DNA of 54,788 bases from an uncultured Eubacterium sp. GTDB taxonomy: Bacteria; Bacillota; Clostridia; Lachnospirales; Lachnospiraceae. The stretch spans positions 1 through 54,788 of the forward strand of contig CAJTVR010000022.1 in assembly GCA_910580075.1 (NCBI GenBank). Direction: 5' to 3'. Shown here piece after piece: positions 9,137-17,193 of this stretch (position 1 is its first letter; the number at the start of each line of letters is the position of its first letter). Position numbers and translations under genes: made by a program. The notes under the pieces are model-generated. The model did not search any database and had not been told where the DNA came from. It saw nothing but the letters and a program-made list of their open reading frames with translations.

Positions 9137-10075
9137 ATGTCTTATATTTTACAAACAGACCGTCTAAGCAAAACAATTGCCGGCAGGCAGCTGGTAACGG
9201 ATATGAATATCCATATAAAAAAAGGAGAAATCTACGGATTTTTAGGGCCAAACGGTGCCGGTAAAACAACTGTCATGAAAATGGTTACAAACCTGTGGAA
9301 ACCGACCTGCGGTACCATCACACTCTTTGGCGAACCGCTGAGGCCGGACTCTTATGAAATATTAAAACGCATGGGGAGCATCATTGAATTCCCGACATTT
9401 TATGAACAGTTAAGCGTACGGGAAAATCTAAACCTTCACTGTGAATATATGGGTTATTACAGCAGAGGCAGCATCGAAGAAGCTCTGGAACTGCTGCATT
9501 TAACAGATGCTGCTGAAAAACCGGTCAGAAGCTGCTCGCTGGGCATGAAGCAGCGGCTTGGAATCGCACGTGCCATCTTATGCAGGCCTGAGCTGGTTAT
9601 CCTCGACGAACCGGCAAACGGCCTGGACCCTGCCGGAATGAAGCAGATCAGAGATTTATTTAAAATGCTGAGCCAGGAATACGGCATGACGTTTATGATA
9701 TCCAGCCATCTGCTTGCTGAAATTGAAAACATTGCGGATACTGTCGGCCTGATCAGCCACGGAAGGATGATAAAGGAAATATCGATGAAAGAGATTGCAG
9801 AAACAAATTCCGCCTATATCGAACTCACTGCAGAAGATACGAAAAAAGCTTCCAATGCCCTCACCGGCAGACTGCACCTTAGCAATTTCAAAATCATGGA
9901 CGATTCTAAAATCCGGATTTACGAAAAAGGAATCACAGCAAAGACCGTCATCAGGGAGCTGGCCGCTGAACAAGTGGAAATTGCTTCCATCAGCCAGCAC
10001 ACAGAAACACTGGAAGACTATTTCTTAAAAATGACCAGTGAAGCATACCCTGGCATTCTTAGGCATCGCCAATGA
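9137..10075 (+). CDS. ABC transporter ATP-binding protein (BcrA-like)
   Basis: A 312-residue ABC ATPase of the bacitracin/lantibiotic-immunity type. Walker A is GPNGAGKTT, the signature is 'CSLGMKQRLGIARA' (the LGMKQR variant typical of this subfamily), Walker B is 'LVILDEPANGLDP' and the switch histidine is in 'ISSHLL'. It would energise export of, or protection from, a membrane-active compound with the adjacent permease. The last ten or so residues (after 'YFLKMTSE') read into the permease gene out of frame, suggesting the original 3' end was altered by a deletion. It is one of the few plus-strand genes here. Confidence 0.85.
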   Translation: MSYILQTDRLSKTIAGRQLVTDMNIHIKKGEIYGFLGPNGAGKTTVMKMVTNLWKPTCGTITLFGEPLRPDSYEILKRMGSIIEFPTFYEQLSVRENLNLHCEYMGYYSRGSIEEALELLHLTDAAEKPVRSCSLGMKQRLGIARAILCRPELVILDEPANGLDPAGMKQIRDLFKMLSQEYGMTFMISSHLLAEIENIADTVGLISHGRMIKEISMKEIAETNSAYIELTAEDTKKASNALTGRLHLSNFKIMDDSKIRIYEKGITAKTVIRELAAEQVEIASISQHTETLEDYFLKMTSEAYPGILRHRQ

Positions 10076-10652
10076 CCCGGACGGCACGCTGGACGCAGCG
10101 TCTGGAATGGAAAATATTTCAGCTCCTATTGAACTTTTTACCAGTATGGCATTCCTTATTTATACAAGCGTAATGCTGGCATCTTTTATCGTAAGCGCTT
10201 ATAAAAACAAAACTATGAACCTGATGTTTTCTTATCCTGTCAGACGGCAGAAAATACTGGCTTCCCAGATGGCTGCAGTATGGTCTTTTAATTTTGCAGC
10301 ACTCATTTTAACCAAACTGGCTATTTATCTGTGCATATATGCCGGAGCACACTTTATGACATCATCATTTGGAATCGACTTTCATATCGGCAGCCTTTCA
10401 TTTTATATCCAGCTGATTTTAAAATCTGCCGTTACTGTGAGCATGAGTTTTATCGCCCTGTTTGCCGGAATGACCATGAAGTCCTCAAAAGCAGCCATTG
10501 TTACCTCTTTTTTGCTGATTTTTCTTACACAGGCAAACATCGGTGATTTTACACTTTCAGACAACGCAGTGTTCCCTATTATTCTGACAGTCATTTCCTT
10601 CGTTTTCGCCATACTGTCCATATGCCATGCGCAAACCAGGGATGTCATGTAA
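10038..10652 (+). pseudogene. ABC transporter permease, N-terminally truncated
   Basis: A 204-codon frame beginning with a GTG inside the ATPase gene (38-bp overlap) and lacking any Shine-Dalgarno site. It matches the middle and C-terminal part of BcrB-type permeases: an extracytoplasmic loop, then hydrophobic segments including 'SMAFLIYTSVMLASFIVSAYKNKT' and several later helices. The expected first transmembrane helix and roughly 35-40 N-terminal residues are absent. The simplest reading is an internal deletion that fused the end of the ATPase gene to the permease. A shortened but coupled permease remains possible. Confidence 0.6.
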
Positions 10653-10794
10653 TGACTGCAAAGAATCCTGAAGCAAAAAATATTTTTTCATCAGAATTTT
10701 TCTGAACGCAGTACTTTCTGTTTTCTATAGCAGATCATTACAGGATTCCCAGAGTCCGAACAGCCTATACTATATTAAGAAAGGAAGCAAATTT

Positions 10795-11649
10795 ATGAAT
10801 AAACTCACGCCAGCAGTGCTCTTTGCAGCGGCGCTTTTCATAACAGGATGTGGAAATAAAGAAAACTGTATTGATTCGAAGGAAGTTTTTCCGACAGATG
10901 ATATTTCAAAAATTGTCATGGATATTTCATCCTGGAATGTAATTGTGTCACCTTCAGACGATTCCAACATACACGTAAATTATTCTGGAAATGGCAAAGC
11001 CCAGGATGCTGTCACAGTCATACAGAAAAATGATACGCTCGCGATACAGCAATACTATTCGTCCAAAAACCTGGCAGAACAGTTTTCTTTTGGCGAAGAA
11101 GGCAGAATGATGCTGTACCTGCCAAAGAATCATACTGTTTCGCTTGAAATCCAAAACGGCGACGGGGACATGGATTTCAAAGAAGCCAGTATTTCTGATT
11201 TCTGCTTAAAAAACAGCTCCGGCTATATCACAATGTCTGATTTAACCATCGGCTCTGCGGACATGGAATCCGATTCCGGAGACATCAAAATCATAGAAAG
11301 TACTTTAAAAAATTCTGATATCCGTACAGCGTCGGCGTATGTAACCCTAAAGCAGAACAGTCTCAGCAGATCTTCTATTATAACTTCGTCCGGTGAAGTA
11401 TCTGTCACAAACGTCAGCGGTTATCAATCGCTGTCCATAGAAACAGACTCCGCAGATATCTCACTGTCCCATAAAAAGGCACCTGACAATTTAACTTATC
11501 ATATATTAAGCGGATCTGATGATGTCACACTGCAGTTTGCAAATGCAGAATCGACTGCAGACACTGACGGATGCAAAAAAGGGCGGTGCGGCAAAGGAAA
11601 TCACTCGCTGTCCGTAGCCAGTAACAGCGGCACTGTAGCTGTCAAATAG
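10795..11649 (+). CDS. DUF4097-family lipoprotein
   Basis: A 284-residue secreted lipoprotein. The signal peptide ends in the lipobox 'FITGCGN', so the cysteine near residue 19 would be lipidated and the protein anchored on the outer face of the membrane. The rest is a repetitive beta-strand domain of the DUF4097 adhesin-like type, with serine/glycine/aspartate turns such as 'SSGYITMSDL' and 'SDSGDIKI', predicted to form a right-handed beta-helix. RBS AAAGGAAGCAAATTT precedes the ATG. Its place after an ABC ATPase/permease pair suggests an accessory envelope role; function is unknown. Confidence 0.78.
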   Translation: MNKLTPAVLFAAALFITGCGNKENCIDSKEVFPTDDISKIVMDISSWNVIVSPSDDSNIHVNYSGNGKAQDAVTVIQKNDTLAIQQYYSSKNLAEQFSFGEEGRMMLYLPKNHTVSLEIQNGDGDMDFKEASISDFCLKNSSGYITMSDLTIGSADMESDSGDIKIIESTLKNSDIRTASAYVTLKQNSLSRSSIITSSGEVSVTNVSGYQSLSIETDSADISLSHKKAPDNLTYHILSGSDDVTLQFANAESTADTDGCKKGRCGKGNHSLSVASNSGTVAVK

Positions 11650-11660
11650 TTCCGGATGTG

Positions 11661-11696
11661 AAAAAGGGGACGGCACTGCGAAAAGTGCTGCCCCCT
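11661..11696 (-). terminator. terminator of the surface-glycan operon
   Basis: A hairpin with 13-base arms (11665-11677 and 11684-11696; one mismatch and one wobble) around a GCGAAA loop. On the minus strand it is followed by TTTTT. It lies just past the stop of the last glycan gene and, being GC-rich, may also stop transcription from the lipoprotein gene converging from the left. Confidence 0.8.
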
Positions 11697-11706
11697 GATT
11701 AAATCC

Positions 11707-12783
11707 TCATTCCATCGGAATTGCTAATAAATGCGTATGAATTCCAGACCTGAGCAGGAACCGGTAGCTGAGCCCTTGTTCTATGAAAAACTCCGGCAGT
11801 TTCAGGATATCCGAAACCCTGTGATAAACGCAGACAGCCATATAAGGAGAATATTTTCGGATCGTATGGACTGCTCCCCGCAGTATATCCATTTCAGCGC
11901 CTTCTGCATCAATTTTTATCACAAGTTTTCCTTCTGGCCTGATCTGTTCGCTGTCAAGGGAAACCATTTCCACAAGTTCTGTGTCTTCCCTGGAATCTGC
12001 TCCGTCAAGCACGCCAAAGTCCCCATCGCATTTTCCCATAGTGACCATTTTATTAAAATCCCCGATTGCTTTCTGGACACAGATGCATGTCACGTCATTG
12101 ACAAGACTTGCTGCATTGCGTTTCAAACGTTTAAAATTCTTTTCCGACGGCTCATAAGCATAATATTTTTTCAGCTTTCCAGCATACATCCCATAAATGG
12201 ATTCGAATGTATCGCCCGTATATGCCCCGCAGTCTGCAAATGTAAATGCATCCAGATGTGACAGTTCGCCTTCATAAAAATATCCTTCCGTATTCTGCAT
12301 GCCTGCCACGGTGGTATATTCATAAAATGCATACCTTCCCTCTGCCCTGGCACGCAGTATAAAAGACAGAATTTCTTTCGTTTTTTTGTCCCTGGTATCA
12401 TATATTTCCAGGATCTTGTTTCGGTTTTCGTTCACAAATTTTTTTGCAGAATCCAGCAGCGCCTGGTCATACCGGACATTCACAAGCATCAGCCATGCAT
12501 AGGGAGCAACAAGTACCTGATACCCCCCCCCGGAAAAAATATCCTTTATAATTTCCTGAATATTCTGATACACACAGTCAAAAAAGCTTGATGTAATGAT
12601 AATCGTTTTCACATCATGCTCTTTGATTGCTTTTGGTCCGGCTACCAAAAGACCGGATATCGTTTTTCCTATTTTGCCCGCATCTTTATCCACAATACAA
12701 ACCGGACAGACATCCAGCTCTTTTATCATAACCAGGATTTTCTCTAAATCGCTTCCTGCACCATATAAAATAACATTTTCCAT
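11707..12783 (-). CDS. FkbM-family methyltransferase with G9 tract (candidate phase-variable)
   Basis: A 358-residue two-domain protein. Residues 1-100 resemble a nucleotide-binding Rossmann unit (ENVILYGAGSDLEKIL). Residues about 170-350 are an FkbM-type SAM-dependent O-methyltransferase with the SAM loop 'FADCGAYTGDTFES' and 'VIKIDAEGAEMDIL'. It is expected to methylate a sugar of the surface glycan. A G9 tract encodes Gly85-87; eight Gs give a stop about 14 codons later and ten Gs a stop about 22 codons later, both removing the methyltransferase domain. The start at 12783 (MENVILYG) was preferred over upstream in-frame starts because it follows AAAAGGA and clears the preceding gene. Last gene of the operon. 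Confidence 0.82.
   Translation of the reverse strand: MENVILYGAGSDLEKILVMIKELDVCPVCIVDKDAGKIGKTISGLLVAGPKAIKEHDVKTIIITSSFFDCVYQNIQEIIKDIFSGGGYQVLVAPYAWLMLVNVRYDQALLDSAKKFVNENRNKILEIYDTRDKKTKEILSFILRARAEGRYAFYEYTTVAGMQNTEGYFYEGELSHLDAFTFADCGAYTGDTFESIYGMYAGKLKKYYAYEPSEKNFKRLKRNAASLVNDVTCICVQKAIGDFNKMVTMGKCDGDFGVLDGADSREDTELVEMVSLDSEQIRPEGKLVIKIDAEGAEMDILRGAVHTIRKYSPYMAVCVYHRVSDILKLPEFFIEQGLSYRFLLRSGIHTHLLAIPME
12523..12531 (-). repeat. G9 mononucleotide tract in the FkbM gene
   Basis: Nine uninterrupted Gs on the coding strand, flanked TTCC and TATC, inside codons 85-87. Tracts of this length are prone to slipped-strand mispairing; as sequenced the gene is in frame (ON). Confidence 0.9.
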
Positions 12784-12821
12784 AATCCCAAACCATCCTT
12801 TTCCTGCTATCTGCCTCCTAT

Positions 12822-13709
12822 TCAATGCTGAGCATGCCGTCCGTTCTGCCGTATATCTGCCGTCTGGCGTACACATTCCCACACCCATCCAAGATATCTT
12901 ATCACTGTGATAAACAGAAAATATGGAAATACATATAAACGCAGAGATTTCGGAGTGACTTTTTTCATGCTTTCTATGAGTTCGTCACGCAGAGGATGTA
13001 AAAGTGACTGCATTTTTCTGCTGATTCCCCACCCCGGGGCATATTTTTTCCAGTACTGTGCATCACTTCTGCCATAAATCAAAAACCTTTTTATGGTTTC
13101 CCTCAACCCTGTTTTTCCGATTTCTAAACACTTAAGATTTGTATAGCCGTACTTTCTGCCAGTAATGACTGAAATCCGTTCTGCAATATCACTGTCGTCA
13201 CAATCGGTACAGGCTTCATCATAACCGGCCTGTTTCAGGATTTCTGTTTCAAACATATACGGGGTTCCAACAACCTTTCTTTCTCCTTCCCAGACCCTTG
13301 TCCGGAATCTCCAGTCCGCACAATATGCCCAGTAGCTTTTAGAAGAGCCATATACCCGCGTTTGGAAAGCCCCTCCAGCCCAGCCACGGGCAAGCATATA
13401 GGATTTCAGTTTTGCAATACCCCCCCCCGGAAGAATATTGTCATCTCCGGCAAACAGGATATACCGCCCCGCTGCTGCATCCAGAGCGGTCTGGCGTGCC
13501 AGTGCAAGGCCTTTTCCCGGGTCTGTCAGCAGCCGGACAGGCATCTTTTTTAATATTTCCCTGGTACCATCTGTAGAATTCCCATCTACGACAATGATTT
13601 CTCCCGGTTTTTCATTTATGATCCGCTGTACTGCCTGCCGGATTGTCTTTTTATTGTTTCTCGTACAGATTACGACGGAAACATCTGAAATATCTGTTCC
13701 CTGCTCCAT
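12822..13709 (-). CDS. GT2 glycosyltransferase with G9 tract (candidate phase-variable)
   Basis: A 295-residue family-2 glycosyltransferase. The N-terminal GT-A domain has 'SVVICTRNN', 'VVDGNSTDGTREIL' and the metal-binding 'FAGDDNILP'. A hydrophobic stretch near the C-terminus ('LYVFPYFLFITVIRYLGWVW') probably attaches it to the membrane. It should add one sugar to the lipid-linked glycan. A G9 tract encodes Gly95-97 directly after the GDD motif; eight Gs give TGA within eight codons and ten Gs give TAA about 30 codons on, so either slip destroys the enzyme. The second ATG (13709) has the better spacing from AAAGGAG. Confidence 0.85.
   Translation of the reverse strand: MEQGTDISDVSVVICTRNNKKTIRQAVQRIINEKPGEIIVVDGNSTDGTREILKKMPVRLLTDPGKGLALARQTALDAAAGRYILFAGDDNILPGGGIAKLKSYMLARGWAGGAFQTRVYGSSKSYWAYCADWRFRTRVWEGERKVVGTPYMFETEILKQAGYDEACTDCDDSDIAERISVITGRKYGYTNLKCLEIGKTGLRETIKRFLIYGRSDAQYWKKYAPGWGISRKMQSLLHPLRDELIESMKKVTPKSLRLYVFPYFLFITVIRYLGWVWECVRQTADIRQNGRHAQH
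13420..13428 (-). repeat. G9 mononucleotide tract in the GT2 gene
   Basis: Nine uninterrupted Gs on the coding strand, flanked TTCC and TATT, in codons 94-97. The local context closely resembles that of the tract in the downstream FkbM gene, though the two are read in different frames. In frame as sequenced. Confidence 0.9.
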
Positions 13710-13858
13710 TCCCATTCTCCTTTACTTTCATTCCTAAAATGCATGCAAAGCCTGGTTTTGTTCCAGTTTCTGTTCCTTTCTATTGGTAACCAGGCATTGA
13801 ATTTCTCATGAAAAAAGTCCGCACAGAGCGGTATGCGGCTCTGCAGGCTCTGCCCGTC

Positions 13859-14413
13859 CTATCTGCCTGTGATACAGATATTCTGCCTCCCGGCTTCATC
13901 CTTAAGCAGCCTGTAATACCACGAATCCACCCACCTTCCTTCCGTCCAGTGGGCAGACACATGTACTGCTTCATGTACAAATCCAAGTTTTCCAAACATC
14001 TGCTTTTTCTTTTCATCTATTTCATATATTTCTGCCCAGAGACGATGCAGGTTTAATTCCCCAAAACCGTAATCGATAAGCAGATTTCCTGCATCCACCG
14101 CATAATCTTCATCAGCGTAAAGCCCGTCTTTTCCAATATAAATGGAAAAATCGGCACATCTGTCCTGCCAGTCGATACAGCACAGTCCGCATGCGCCGAT
14201 CAGCTGTCCTGAATCCAGCTCTGCTATCGAAAACATGCGTGTATGTTCATCGTTCATCACCATGCTTTCAAACCAGCGTCTCTGGCTTTCCATATTCAGT
14301 TCACGATATTCACGGAAATACCGCCTGTATTCCGGCTGATTGCGCCACTCCAAAAGCTGCTTTAAATCCTGCTGCTCTATCGCGCGCAGCCCTGTCCGCT
14401 TACCTGTTAACAT
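13859..14413 (-). CDS. GNAT N-acetyltransferase, sugar-modifying candidate
   Basis: A 184-residue GNAT enzyme of the RimJ/RimL-like group ('LRAIEQQDLKQLLEWRNQPE ...', and a C-terminal 'KKKQMFGKLGFVHEA' acetyl-CoA motif). In sugar loci such enzymes N-acetylate an aminosugar made by a preceding aminotransferase, as PseH does in pseudaminic acid synthesis. Here it directly follows the DegT aminotransferase gene, so acetylation of that product is the natural inference. The RBS GGGAGGATACAG is somewhat distant from the ATG. Confidence 0.78.
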   Translation of the reverse strand: MLTGKRTGLRAIEQQDLKQLLEWRNQPEYRRYFREYRELNMESQRRWFESMVMNDEHTRMFSIAELDSGQLIGACGLCCIDWQDRCADFSIYIGKDGLYADEDYAVDAGNLLIDYGFGELNLHRLWAEIYEIDEKKKQMFGKLGFVHEAVHVSAHWTEGRWVDSWYYRLLKDEAGRQNICITGR

Positions 14414-14523
14414 TTATAAATCTGTATCCTCCCATTTTATATATTCTCCTCTTTGCTTTGATGCCATCCGGTCAGGTCTTAGTTCCTCCAGCATATTCAT
14501 GATCTCCAGTTGTCATCTCTTTA

Positions 14524-15624
14524 CTAAAATGCATTCAAAGCCCGTATCACATACTGCTGTTCTTCCTGAGTAAATCCGTTATAAATCGGGATGGAAAGAA
14601 CAGTATCTGCATAATGCTCTGCAAGCGGAAAATCTCCCGCCTGATATCCCAGATATGCATAAGCTTCTGATAAATGAGGCGGAACCGGATAATGAATGAT
14701 GCTTCCGATTCCCCTGTCTTCTAAAAACCGGATCAGTTTTTCCCGCATCTTTTTATCTTCTGTCCGAATCACATACTGATGATACACACAGGAAGATCCT
14801 GGCCTCTTCTTTGGAAGCACCAGCTTCGGATTCTGAATCTGCTCATCGTAACACGCGGCGATGTTTTTTCTCTCTGCTGTTATTTCATTCAGATGCCTTA
14901 ACCGGACACTGAGCAGTCCGGCCTGTATCTCATCCAGGCGGCTGTTTGCACCGGCCATAATGTTTTTGTAGTGTTCCTGTGAACCGTAATTACGGAAAAT
15001 GCGGATTCCTCTGTCCAATTCCTCATCATTTGTAATGACAGCTCCTCCATCTCCAAACGCCCCAAGATTTTTCGTCGGATAAAAAGAAAAACAGCCGGCA
15101 TTCCCAAAAGTACCTGTCATCTGTCCATGATATGCTGCTCCGTGGCTTTGTGCACAGTCTTCTGCCAGCAGTAACCGATGTCTTGTGCAGATATCCGTAA
15201 TTTTATCCATCTCACACGGAATTCCGTATAAATGCACGGCCAGTACAGCTTTCGTCCGGTCTGTTATTTTTTCTTCGATCAGGTCCGCATTGATTCCATA
15301 ATACGCATCCGGTTCCACCAGCACCGGCACTGCCCCATTCCTGGTAATTGCCATAACAGACGCAATATACGTATTCGCCGGGACAATCACCTCATCCCCT
15401 TCTCCAATCCCCAGCATATGCAGCGCAATCCAAAGCGCATCCAGGCCGGACGCCAGACCGGCACAATATCTGGAAGCGCTGAAATCTGCAAACTGGCGTT
15501 CAAAGGTACGTAGGCGGGAACCGAGGATATACCACCCTGACCTTAATGCTTCGACTGCTTCCTGTTCAAATTCTTCTTTGTACTGTTCAAATTCCCGAAG
15601 CAGGTTATTTGGCTTGATGTTCAT
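14524..15624 (-). CDS. DegT/DnrJ/EryC1 sugar aminotransferase
   Basis: A 366-residue PLP enzyme of the DegT/StrS family. It transfers an amino group to a nucleotide-linked ketosugar. The PLP lysine lies in 'SFYPTKNLGAFGDGGA', and 'AEDCAQSHGA' and 'GLASGLDAL' are typical. Closest in style to the FdtB/QdtB (3-amino-3,6-dideoxyhexose) group, which pairs with the FdtA-like ketoisomerase at 29025-29477 in the same operon; a PseC-like role acting after the PseB-like dehydratase is the alternative. AAAGGGTG precedes the ATG. Confidence 0.85.
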   Translation of the reverse strand: MNIKPNNLLREFEQYKEEFEQEAVEALRSGWYILGSRLRTFERQFADFSASRYCAGLASGLDALWIALHMLGIGEGDEVIVPANTYIASVMAITRNGAVPVLVEPDAYYGINADLIEEKITDRTKAVLAVHLYGIPCEMDKITDICTRHRLLLAEDCAQSHGAAYHGQMTGTFGNAGCFSFYPTKNLGAFGDGGAVITNDEELDRGIRIFRNYGSQEHYKNIMAGANSRLDEIQAGLLSVRLRHLNEITAERKNIAACYDEQIQNPKLVLPKKRPGSSCVYHQYVIRTEDKKMREKLIRFLEDRGIGSIIHYPVPPHLSEAYAYLGYQAGDFPLAEHYADTVLSIPIYNGFTQEEQQYVIRALNAF

Positions 15625-15681
15625 ATTTTCATCACCCTTTATCAGACATTTTGTTCCGGTTTCTGTTCCTTTAGCATAACA

Positions 15682-16419
15682 TTACCTGAAGCAGTAACCG
15701 CCGTCTATTTTTATAACCGAACCATTCAGATAGCGGTTTGTCAATAATGCATATGCCATGTCCGCTATTTCATCCGGCTCTGCAAACCGTCTGCATGCTA
15801 TTTTATTTATAATGGCTTTGCGGATGCCCTCTGGCTTTTCTTTATGCCATCCAGTATCCGTAAATCCCGGCATAAGAGCATTCACGGTAACTGCACGACC
15901 GCAATATTCCTTTACCAGGGATTCTGCCAGAAAATGCAGCCCGGCTTTTGAGACTCCATATGGGACAGACTGTGCATGCGGTATGTTTCCCAGTACAGAC
16001 CCGATACACAAAATAGAACCTTCCTGCATATGACGGCCTATTTTTTGAATCAGAAATGCCGGAACCGTAAGATTAGTATAAAGTACCCGGTTCCATTGAT
16101 CCATCTGCAGATTATCCCAGTCCGTACGGTCTGTAATTCCTGCATTTAATACAAGTGCATCCATCGTATTTCTATCTGATACCACTTGCCTTGCAAAATC
16201 ATCCAGACGCTGTTCATTTGAAAAATCATTTTTGATAATCTCGTACCTGCCATCGTAAGAGCCATCCTGACCAAACCTTCTGATTTCTTTTTGCAGCAGT
16301 TCTTTTCCACGCTCATCCGCAGCATAATGAAACGTAACAAAATATCCCTCTTTGAGCAGGCGCATCCCGACTGCCTTCCCGATTCCTTTTGTGGAGCCTG
16401 TAACCACTGCCTTTTTCAT
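15682..16419 (-). CDS. short-chain dehydrogenase/reductase
   Basis: A 245-residue classical SDR. The cofactor loop is TGSTKGIGKA, followed by 'LVLNAGITD', the catalytic serine region 'ILCIGSVLG' and the catalytic 'YGVSKAG'. It resembles FabG but sits deep in a glycan operon next to a nucleotidyltransferase and a NeuB-family synthase, a setting like that of ptmA in Campylobacter flagellin-sugar loci. A reductase step on a nucleotide sugar or a nine-carbon acid is inferred. AAGGAGGG precedes the start. Confidence 0.83.
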   Translation of the reverse strand: MKKAVVTGSTKGIGKAVGMRLLKEGYFVTFHYAADERGKELLQKEIRRFGQDGSYDGRYEIIKNDFSNEQRLDDFARQVVSDRNTMDALVLNAGITDRTDWDNLQMDQWNRVLYTNLTVPAFLIQKIGRHMQEGSILCIGSVLGNIPHAQSVPYGVSKAGLHFLAESLVKEYCGRAVTVNALMPGFTDTGWHKEKPEGIRKAIINKIACRRFAEPDEIADMAYALLTNRYLNGSVIKIDGGYCFR

Positions 16420-16477
16420 AACACTGTTTCCCTCCTTCTTGCAAAGCCTGCCTGATGCAACACACGCACTGCTTCCC

Positions 16478-17191
16478 TCAAAACAGACTCTCTTTCATAT
16501 GAATCTGCTTTGCAACCAATAAATCATTCACGGAATCCACTTCTGTCCATTCATAACTGGATATATCTTCATAGTACAGTTTAAAATCATGCTTAAAAAT
16601 TAGCTGGACCAGAGCATTTTCGTACCACTGGTCATAAAACCCGGCTTCTACCATATGTTCCACTTCCAGCCGCATTTTTTCCGCGCTCTCCCCGTCCAGT
16701 TTCGTCACTCCCGCATATTCACCGTAATAAGACGTTAAATCTTTGCTCATGACAAGGACCTGATTTCCCGATACCTGGACATTGTAATCCCCATCTTTTA
16801 TGGAACTATCCAGAAGAACTGCCGGCCTGTCTGCAGGCTGGCAGACGACATCGCGGACCAATGACTGTGACATAACAATATCTCCATCAATCAGTATGGT
16901 ATTTTCCGTTTCCAGATGTTCTCTTGCAAACCATAAAGATGCAATAGAATTTGTCACTTCATAAAACGGATTCAGAATGAACACAGCATCTTCAATCTGT
17001 TTTTCAATACTCTGATGCATATGTCCTGTTACAATCACAATTTCGGCACTGTCATCACAATTTCTGATCTGTGATGTCATCCGCTGGATCAGCGTTGTAG
17101 TTTCATCTAATTTATACAGCGATTTTGGATATCTGAACGTAAGAGGCTGGAGTCTCGTGCCTTTGCCAGCCGCCATAAATATATATTTCAT
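16478..17191 (-). CDS. LicC-like nucleotidyltransferase
   Basis: A 237-residue NTP transferase with the signature loop 'FMAAGKGTRLQPLT' and the family block 'NPFYEVTNSIASLWFAREHL', 'LIDGDIV', as in phosphocholine cytidylyltransferase LicC and relatives. It would activate a small phosphorylated compound or sugar phosphate as a CDP- or NDP-derivative. The start is only 2 bp after the stop of the DUF2284 gene and has no ordinary ribosome binding site; the only G-rich sequence upstream is the G9 tract about 12 bases away. Translation probably depends on coupling with the upstream gene. No choline kinase is nearby, so the substrate is open. Confidence 0.8.
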   Translation of the reverse strand: MKYIFMAAGKGTRLQPLTFRYPKSLYKLDETTTLIQRMTSQIRNCDDSAEIVIVTGHMHQSIEKQIEDAVFILNPFYEVTNSIASLWFAREHLETENTILIDGDIVMSQSLVRDVVCQPADRPAVLLDSSIKDGDYNVQVSGNQVLVMSKDLTSYYGEYAGVTKLDGESAEKMRLEVEHMVEAGFYDQWYENALVQLIFKHDFKLYYEDISSYEWTEVDSVNDLLVAKQIHMKESLF

Positions 17192-17193
17192 AA

